From Melastoma dodecandrum (Eukaryota; Streptophyta; Magnoliopsida; Myrtales; Melastomataceae): a stretch of 64,000 nt of DNA. Of the stretch, positions 56,800 to 64,000 are shown in pieces. The notes under the pieces were generated by a model. It saw nothing but the letters and a program-made list of their open reading frames with translations. It did no database searches and was not told where the DNA came from. Every line of letters begins with the position of its first letter. Position 1 is the stretch's first letter. The stretch is taken from assembly GCA_029817715.1 (NCBI GenBank), contig JARUPY010000082.1:1-64000 (forward strand). The letters run 5' to 3'. The position numbers and the translations under genes were made by a program.

Positions 56800-58211
56800 G
56801 TGGACCCAATTAATATTATAAATGAGTGATTTTGACGGATCCGAGAATGTAAAATCCACTTTGGCTGACCTCTCTTTAATACTACGTTTCATCAGAAACG
56901 CATCTCCCGGCGCAATTGATTCCCAAATTCCTTTAGACCATCCAACCCCCTATCTCCTCATGCGAAGACCCGGCGTTTGGATGGATGAGTAATTAAATAA
57001 GGAAGATTTTTCTTTTATTGAAAATTTTCGAATTATGTGCTCATATTCTTTTTTTTTTTATCTTGGGAAGTACTGTTTTGTGTTCCTCCTTTTCTTTTCT
57101 ATCCAACCAAATTCGTGCATACGAAAATAATTTACTGTAATAAGTAGCTTGCGAGTCGTTTAGAATGCAGATAAAAACGATAGTATTATAATTCTAAGTA
57201 TATTAAAAATACAATCAAATTTCTTAATTTATGAATAAATAAGTTTAAACGAGGAATAAAAGAATATAATGAATTAACCTTTAGTTGCCTCACTTGTTAC
57301 TTATGGCCTTCTTTTTCGTGTTATAGACTTACTTTTTACACAATTTTAGTATGAACATTCGGAACTTGAGTGGAGATTGTCATTCATCATTCTTTTATTG
57401 TACAAACTCGTTCTGCTATATTATTACTTTGGTACGAAAGAAACTAAGACATGTAAGAATTGTTAGAATTTGATTTAGAATTCCAATTTGGTCGTTTGTT
57501 TGAGTCTGTAACATTTGAACTTTGATTGATTGGGAATTCTAAAATCATCTTTAAGTAAACATTTGGCGATTTGCTTTTCCCAAAGTCATGAAAAACTTTT
57601 TACTGCCAATTCACAAGATAATTACAAAACTTATATATAAAAAGTTGTGTTATCAGCATCACATAAAACGTTATCGATATTCCTGAAAAGACAATTTTCA
57701 TCCGCTTAATATCTATCCATGACGATTTTGTAAATTCAGAGTTCACTCTTAAGTTCGATACCCTGCGTCTTGGTCGTGCCCGTCCATTGAAGTCCCCTCA
57801 ACCTTTTGTTACCTTGTGAGACACTGTTAATTACTGGACGATGGACATGAATTCACCCTCATTGTCATGCATGACGTTGAGGAAGGGCGACTAATTAAGC
57901 AGATGGAACAAAAGGATTCGGCTAACTAGTAGCGAGGGGCTGAAGGAAAGGGTTACAAAGTGGCCGAAGGATTGAACACGCTAGGAGATGGGGATTTCCG
58001 AGAAGAGGCTACAATGGCGGCAAGTCAGGGACGTCTCCCTTGCTGCTAAGTTATCATCCATCGAGAAGGCTAGCCCTAGGCAAGAACCTACAGATGCTGC
58101 ATCAACATCGCCATCATCGGGAATCACCTCTTTAGATTTATTGAACCATTGCCCGGTGAAGATATATGAAAGAATGTGTTGCCATGCAAGAACGTTGTTT
58201 TGTATGTGTAT
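56800..58211. other. Intergenic DNA between two copia remnants
   Basis: 56800-57780 is AT-rich with nothing recognised. 57988-58224 has a plus-strand frame (QWRQVRDVSLAAKLSS) that looks weakly protein-like but has no family; it could be an old element end. Confidence 0.35.
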
Positions 58212-58698
58212 TGTTGGGAATTAGTCCAAAAGTTATAAGAGTGTCGCAGGAAATATTTCAAATGTATTTAGATAATATTGGTGGGGATATTCGGGTAATA
58301 TTTGTAGAATATTACGAAGATATTTTTGGAATATTTGTTGATGACAAAAAGACTAATATATATGATAGGTGAATGTGGATTATACACACCTCATTCAAGA
58401 CGTGATAATATTAGATTTTGGGTACGAGAAACACTTAGAATGAATTCGGTATGGTGAGCGATCATCCGCGGTTGGCGATATTCTTGTACTTGCAATTGAG
58501 GATTTCATCTAGTGGATCTCGGAGGACCTCCCGTGGACGTAGGCATATTCGCCGAACCACGTATATCGCTGTATTTTCGCTTTCTCGTTTATTGCCGACG
58601 ACAATCGTGTCGAGTAACGATTTCCGTCGCGCTCGTAGATTTCTGCGAATTGTGGGTTGCCAGATATATTTAGTCGACGCAAGGTCGAGCGTCGCAAC
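58212..58698 (+). repeat. 5' LTR of the plus-strand Tnt1-like element
   Basis: TG...CA ended, directly followed by a primer-binding-like site. TATATATGATAGG near 58354-58366 is a TATA candidate. Confidence 0.75.
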
Positions 58699-60000
58699 AA
58701 TTGGCGTCAGAGCTTCGGTTTCCTGTAGATTTTCCAGATGACGGACGAATCGATGGCCCTTTTGTCGAAGTTCGATGGGACAAATTTTAGCTACTCGGAG
58801 ATGCATGTTACAAATTTGCTAATCCAGAAGGACCTGTATCTACCCTTGAGTACAAAGGGGGGAGAAACCAGCTGATATGAATAGGGACGTATGGGAAACC
58901 ATGGATACCAAGGTCATGAGCATAATTAGGTTGTTGTTGACTTGGAATGTGGTCCTAAGCATTAGGAACGAGAAGACCTCGTACAGTTTGATGCAAACTC
59001 TATCAAATACTTACGAAAAGCCTTCAGCAGCAAACAAGTTCTTCATGATGCGAAAGCTATATACTCAGAAGCTGTTGGAGGGTTGGCTTGGTAAGTGATC
59101 ACATCAGTTTATTTACTGAAATCTTTAATCAGTTGAGTATTGCGGAGATGCAGATATCAGATGAATAGATGGCTGTGATTCTACTGTTGAGTTTGCCGGA
59201 GAGCTAGGAGGTGATCGTTTCTGGAACTATCGACTAGGCTGGGAACAATGATCTAGTATTTAGTGAGGTGAGAGGCCTGATTCTCAGCAAAGATATTCGC
59301 AGGAGGGAAACAGGGAAATCACCCAATTCTGCCTTAGTCGTTGATGGAAGAGACGGGAACCAATAACATGGTGAAAAGGGGTCTCGTAGAAAGTCAAAGA
59401 AGCGTTGTAAATCTCATACCAAAACTTGTTGGAGTTGTGGCAAGAAGGGCCACTAGAGAAGGGATTGCAAGGAAAAGAAGAAATCGGATGAAAATCAGTC
59501 GTCGAGTGGGAATGTAGCCGAATTCATGGAGCCGAGCTCGACGAAGAGTGATGAGAACGTCCTTGCAGCAATGGTCAACTGTACAGGTGATGAGTGTTGA
59601 TTCTAGATGTACCTATCATATGACACCGCACATGGAGTATTTCTCAACTTATTAGGAGGTTGGTTTGGGTAAGGTTTTCATGGGAAATAACTCAGATTTT
59701 CAGGTGGCTGGAATCGGTACGGTGGAAATCAAGATGTACGACGGTGTAGTGAGGCCTACGTTACGTCCCAGAACTGGGGAAAAATCTAACTTCTCTTGGA
59801 GTTTTGATTTCTCTAGGCTGTCATGCAATGATTAAGGATAGAATAATGAAAATCATCCGTGGAGCCCTTGTGATGATGAGGTATAATCGCCATAATAATT
59901 TCTACTATCTCGTGGTAGTACATGGATTTGTTTTAAAACGCTGTTATCTCCATAATCTCATAGTTAGATGTGGATTTGATAACCGACATCACAAAAGTTA
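58212..60000 (+). mobile_element. Tnt1-like Ty1/copia fragment, plus strand
   Basis: A 487 bp 5' LTR (58212-58698, TGTTGGGAATTAG to CGTCGCAACA), a primer-binding-like site (TTGGCGTCAGAGC at 58700), gag from ATG 58739 (ALLSKFDGTNFSYSEMH, LIQKDLYLPLS, SLMQTLSNTYEKPSAANKFF), a zinc knuckle near 59433-59470 (CWSCGKKGH, a stop, RRDC), protease-region sequence near 59600-59780, and the pre-integrase start near 59810-59920 (GCHAMIKDRIMKIIRGALVM). Stops and frameshifts are many. Integrase to RNase H and the 3' LTR are missing; the right limit is approximate. Confidence 0.8.
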
Positions 60001-60479
60001 GGAATTCACACATTGAAAATTATTTCCTTGCCACATCCGAAATTTGGATGAAGGGAAAGTATTATACGGCGAATATTTCAAGGGACACATCACGTTACCG
60101 TCCGAATACATTTTAAAGTAAAGAGTGATAATTCGAGATGAATGTTTCATCATCTTCCTCGGTTTGATTACTAAGTTTTATTGGTAGTATCATTGCTTCA
60201 TAGAAAAATCCATGGAATATTTTCCATGAATTCGATGACCGTGTATACATGGCAGAAGAACATATAAGAGCTTCAAGTAATTTCTCACAATATTTGTTCG
60301 GACGTGAGATTTTTGCGCTCACGTTAGGATAAATTAAGAAAAAATGTCCAATATACACCACATTTGGCCTATCTCTTTTGACTACAGGAATGAGATCGAC
60401 TAAGCAAGAATTATGACAATGACACAAGTTTTTTTGGAGTGAGATTAAAATGATCAAGAAGCCTATAACAATAACGTGG
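60001..60479. other. Intergenic DNA
   Basis: A minus-strand frame at 60113-60562 (149 codons) is open but shows no family features I recognise; it partly overlaps motif-rich DNA. No function is assigned. Confidence 0.3.
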
Positions 60480-61120
60480 CTTACTAACAGGTCGATGGGC
60501 TTAGTAAAACGTGATATTAATAAACAATAATGGGCTTTGTACATCTTACTAAAACGAAACAATTAAAGTTTTGTAAACTTAACTAAATTGTCGAAGATTT
60601 TTAGTAATTTGCTAAACAGTTATGTGGCTTAGTAACGAGTAGTTGGACTTAGTAAGTCATGACACTTAATGGGCTTTGTACATTTTACTAATGTAAAACG
60701 GTGAAAATTTTGTAAATTATTTTACAAAAACTTTATTAAACACTTTAGTAATATACATGTATATTACTAAAATGTTTAGTAAAGTTTAGTAGTTTTTACT
60801 AAACCTGTCTGTAAATTACTAAAATGTTTAATAACGGTTTGTAATTTATAAAATTTTAACTGTTTCGAATTAGTAAAAAATACAAAGACTTTACTGTTTA
60901 TTAGCCTCACGATTTACTAAGTTCATCGGCCCGTACGTTATTGTTTAGTAAATTTACTAAAAATTCTTTAAAAAAGTTCATTAAATTTGAGTCACTTGTC
61001 TTATTAAAAAGTACATTGTTGTTAATCAACTTAGTAATTTTTACATCGGTACTATGCTTTTACTAAGCCCAAGCGCCCGTTGCTAAACATCATCGTGCAA
61101 TTTACTAAAAAAGGGTACTG
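60480..61120. repeat. TTTAGTAAA/TTTACTAAA motif-rich block with 60 bp palindrome
   Basis: Words such as TTTAGTAA, TTACTAAA and TTTGTAAA recur throughout on both strands. 60728-60787 is a near-perfect palindrome centred on ACATGT; 27 of 29 positions pair between its arms. The two halves of the block look partly like mirror copies (GGGCTTTGTACAT and its relatives recur). Confidence 0.7.
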
Positions 61121-61672
61121 TTTAATAGGGAGACCCGTATGGGACGATAGCCTCTTCCGGGGGAGAGTAGTATAAAGACCCGCGCATGATGCCTTGAGAT
61201 TGGTGATAAGATTAACAAATTCTTCTCTAACACGATCAAGAATATTAGTAACAAAAACTCCATGGAGCATATCGCACGGGATGATGATGATAACATTTTA
61301 GATAAGTATTCAGGTAGAGTGACCTAACCCCCACTCGGCTCGCATTCTTGGGCCAACTTTCTATATTGTCTATGGATCGTAATTGGGCCAATTTTCTAAT
61401 AATGATATTGAATCTTAATCATGGTTACCCGTAATCATTTAATTAGCATATTAATGACATAATATGAACATTCAGGGTTGAATAATGCCCATGTCAATCC
61501 TCAGTTGTCACCCTATGCTATATTAACATTTTTATTAATTTCCAATAACTTATAAATTGTTATCATTTGTTGATATTCAATAATCGTAAAGATTGATCAT
61601 TTTGTTGTCTAAGACCAAAGAAAATAAACTACCCGAGTTCGTTTGGGAAGAAAATAAAATTGGGGGGAGGGA
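61121..61672. other. Intergenic DNA
   Basis: AT-rich, nothing recognised apart from short frames. Confidence 0.4.
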
Positions 61673-61816
61673 GGAGGTTTCAGACATCCAAGGAAGTATA
61701 AAAGCAGCAGAAGCTCTCAAGCCCCGGCGAAAGGGCGAAAGCACTCAGGCGGCCACTGCGAATGTTCTCTCTGAGAAACAACAAGCCATTTTTCCTTATT
61801 ATCATCATCAACCTCC
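61673..61816 (-). ncRNA. U14: U14 C/D box snoRNA, copy C
   Basis: Minus strand: C box ATGATGA (61808-61802), D box CTGA (61683-61680), terminal stem GGAGGTT/AACCTCC, and domain A (CATTCGCAGT) and domain B (CTTCCTTGGATGT), all identical to copy A. Over about 155 bp the two copies differ at one base (CTCGAG versus CTCAAG on the plus strand), while flanks on both sides are unrelated. This marks out the RNA gene exactly. It has its own upstream promoter at 62156-62245 and would be released from a leader of about 300 nt. Confidence 0.9.
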
Positions 61817-62023
61817 AATCAATTCCCCCAGCATCAAAAATTTCAAAAGAAATATTCCATCCGAAAATGATCAGCGTGAGAGGAGAAAAAGCCCACCGCT
61901 GACAAAGTGAAGCGAGATGGATATTTGAGCTTTGAATGTGAGGGACTTTGTTCATCCCTGGAGCAATCTCGGGATTATTCCTTCTATGCTGAAGGGGCAA
62001 CGTTGCTAGTCCCAAACCCCACA

Positions 62024-62064
62024 AAAGAAGAAGAAGAAGAAGAAGAAGAAGAAGAAGAAGAAGA
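62024..62064. repeat. GAA/CTT microsatellite in the U14 leader
   Basis: About 13 GAA units on the plus strand, within the predicted transcribed leader of U14 copy C. Confidence 0.85.
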
Positions 62065-62155
62065 ACGCATCAGAAACACCAATAACCCCCCCGACCCAAA
62101 CAACAATAGCCACGGCGACTCCAGAAGGAACTGACAGGACCTGCCTTTGCTGCTC

Positions 62156-62245
62156 TTTATATATTATATATGCCTAGGGTTTTTCCTGATCCCGTATACG
62201 GGCCGATCCTTACTTGGGCCTAAAAGGCCCAACCCATGGCCCATT
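62156..62245 (-). promoter_or_regulatory. Promoter of U14 copy C
   Basis: On the minus strand: TATA region (ATATAATATATAAAG, 62170-62156), telo-box AAACCCTAGG (about 62182-62173), and site II words TGGGCC (plus strand at 62215-62220; minus strand at 62231-62226 and 62243-62238). This matches the layout at 43931-44056. Confidence 0.7.
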
Positions 62246-63709
62246 ATTATGGCCCTCTTCGTGATCCCCGCATGGTTTTTAATAGCAACAACTTGACTCG
62301 GGCTTTTTTGGGGGGGATTATAGCTTTAGACGTGAGTAAAGGCAAAAGGCGATGCTGGGATTGCTTGGCTTTTGAAGGTCAAAACCCAAGCCACCCTTCT
62401 TTCCGCCCTGAGCTCTTCTTTACGTTACCATTCCTTTCCTTTTTATTTAAGACATTTTGTTATCTGTGAGGCAGAGAAACCTTTTGACGTGTCCCCCGGG
62501 TATGTTCGGTTGAGCATGCATTTCATGCACGCAAAAAGCGTACCATTTTCGGATGAATTTGTCATCTTAATATTCAATTTATGCACCATACTATGAAAAA
62601 TAGATGCTTCTTTTACAGCGTTGATATTAAATATTATTTATACCCATAAAAATTAAGATATGTGTCTTTAATACAGTCCCAGAGAAGTAAGAAAATATTT
62701 GTTGGAACACTGGAATTCAATCCACCGGGAGTTACTATACATACGACTTGGTGAATCAAAATTATAATAATAGTAATGTAAATGAGTTTATTGTAAACTT
62801 ATTATATTCAATATCTTTTATAGAGGGTTCCTCGTACCATGTATAAGTATGCCTCTTCCCAAATCACGATGGGAGTGTGCCCCTGAGAGGAGGTTCTTCC
62901 AACTGTCCCCAAAACTCTTCCCCCTCCTCCTCCCACCAAGTTCGGCTCCCTCGTTGATCTACTGTCAAGAGTCGTCGGTTTTCAAGAAGCCGGTCAGTTT
63001 CCTCCAGGGTTCACGCCCCAAAGATTGAGCCTTTCGCAATACCCATCTCGGGATTTCCCTCCCCTTTTTTCTTGTTTTTCTCGTCGATACGAGTTTGCAT
63101 TTAGCCTTTGGCTGACGTGGGTCGAGATCGACTTCTCATTGTCGCGTGATTGTGAATCTGCTGTTTGTGTTTTGTGGGGGGTGATGAAGTTGTGAGTTCT
63201 GGGAGTAATTTGGTGGAATTGTTTGGGAGGCTGCGATTATGCTGGGGAACTAGTGAAAATCAATGCCCTTTACTGGGTCACCCCGGCGTTCACGGTAACG
63301 CATATGTTTTCTCTGATAATGTAGGAGTTTTCGGCTTCTGTGCAGTTAGAGATTGCGGGTTGTAATGGGAAGGAATTTCAGAACGAGGAGGATTAGTGCT
63401 GATTCGTTCTGTCTCGGTTAATGCTGGTTTACTGGGATATCATCGAGCTGATCTTATCCTTTCATTGTTGTGAATGTGATCCATTTCGATCAAAATTTGT
63501 CATTCGATCCGCCCGTTGTTCTGCTATAGATGGATGATGTTGCTCACCCTTTAGTTGCTGAGTTATCTTGCTTACTGAGTGAAATCGCCCTTATTTCATC
63601 ATGATCAGCAACAAGATTCTTGATCAGAACATAACACCTGCTGTTTTTAGACCAGGTGTTAGTGGAGGTCATTGGACTGCTTATATTTTCCTTAAAGTAT
63701 ACTAAAGCC
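62246..63709 (+). other. Intergenic DNA and 5' leader of the URGT gene
   Basis: 62246-62850 shows nothing firm. A pyrimidine-rich leader-like stretch at about 62890-63090 probably starts the URGT mRNA, and 63090-63700 looks like a leader intron, with the start codon in the next exon. The intron limits are not certain. Confidence 0.35.
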
Positions 63710-64000
63710 ATGCCTTCCGGGAGTAAGGCAGACAAGAAAGCAGTTCTTGACATGTCGGCATGGATGTTCAATGTCGTCACATCTGTTGGAATCATCCTGG
63801 TGAATAAGGCTTTGATGTCAAGTTATGGATTCAAGTTTGGTATGTTTCTTGACACACGGAAATAAACAGCCCAACTGATTATCATGTAATAAGACTCTTT
63901 TTATCCAACTTCCTGATTGACTTGTCCGAGACTCTTGGCCATCATGCAGCAACGACGTTGACAGGGCTCCATTTTGCTACGACCACGTTGTTAACTTTGG
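63710..64000 (+). CDS. URGT: UDP-rhamnose/UDP-galactose transporter (URGT/NST-KT type), partial
   Basis: Golgi antiporter of the TPT/NST superfamily that imports UDP-rhamnose and UDP-galactose for pectin and other matrix polysaccharides. Coding exons seen: 63710-63839 and 63950 to the window end; the GT-AG intron keeps frame. Sequence: [40 protein letters not shown], then [20 protein letters not shown] across the junction. The [12 protein letters not shown] and [15 protein letters not shown] blocks fit the URGT4-6 (NST-KT1) branch better than the UXT or URGT1 branches. The first TM helix and part of the second are present. The remainder lies beyond the window. Confidence 0.85.

Noticed and set aside
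60113..60562. 149-codon minus-strand frame as a gene
   Set aside because: No family signature and it runs into motif-rich repeat DNA; listed as unassigned.
61680..61814. 45-codon minus-strand frame ending SFCCFYTSLDV, also present at 43420-43552, considered as a conserved upstream ORF
   Set aside because: The stretch has C/D boxes, a terminal stem and both 18S-complementary domains of U14; copy B keeps the RNA features but breaks the frame. The frame is a by-product of the snoRNA.
61850..61955. Second snoRNA upstream of U14 copy C
   Set aside because: A weak GGATGA and a CTGA are about 80 bases apart, but there is no terminal stem and no rRNA-complementary stretch that I recognise.
1..64000. 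CRISPR arrays, bacterial operons or phage features
   Set aside because: The window is plant nuclear DNA; no regularly spaced repeats or prokaryotic gene order were seen.

Overview
This is a nuclear window from a flowering plant, probably a eudicot. The evidence is intron-rich plant genes (CESA6-type cellulose synthase, 26S proteasome RPN5, a group X ERF, a DUF3511 protein, a URGT-type nucleotide-sugar transporter), plant U14 snoRNA genes with telo-box/site II promoters, Ty1/copia and gypsy-like LTR elements, and a plastid rps8 fragment. The species cannot be fixed from the sequence alone.

Layout. 1-4070: decayed minus-strand Ty1/copia element, cut by the window edge, with its 5' LTR at 3670-4070. 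4071-12594: mostly gene-free and AT-rich, with unusually long G and C homopolymers. 12595-17453: intact 14-exon CESA6-like gene (1,084 aa). 17454-21288: non-coding DNA with a decayed CESA last-exon fragment and a plastid rps8 remnant. 21289-22500: a small basic ORF and a decayed tRNA-like sequence. 23040-27245: minus-strand RBM39/CAPER-like splicing-factor gene with several disabling lesions. 28731-31673: a compact LTR retroelement carrying intron-less Tudor-SN (TSN) sequence. 32372-34345: a roughly 700 bp unit in three tandem copies. 34946-37521: small intact minus-strand gene of unknown function. 39550-40723: J-domain protein gene. 41505-41786: DUF3511 gene. 43411-43758: two tandem U14 snoRNA genes on the minus strand, divergent from RPN5 (44229-47239). 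47780-49940: TTTCGTAAA-rich DNA with a Mutator-like MITE inserted. 53045-54032: ABR1-like ERF. 54531-60000: two degenerate Tnt1-like copia elements in opposite orientation. 60480-61120: TTTAGTAAA-rich DNA with a 60 bp palindrome. 61673-61816: third U14 gene with its own promoter. 63710-64000: first coding exons of a URGT-type transporter, running off the edge.

The intact genes do not form a pathway. CESA and URGT both serve the cell wall (cellulose synthesis; Golgi import of UDP-rhamnose/UDP-galactose). U14 acts in 18S rRNA maturation and RPN5 in the proteasome lid; they share a short divergent promoter region. The main results of the hunt are the TSN-carrying retroelement, the three U14 genes supported by a compensatory change in the terminal stem, the multiply broken RBM39 copy with a 129 bp tandem duplication over a splice acceptor, and the MITE with a 9 bp target duplication.
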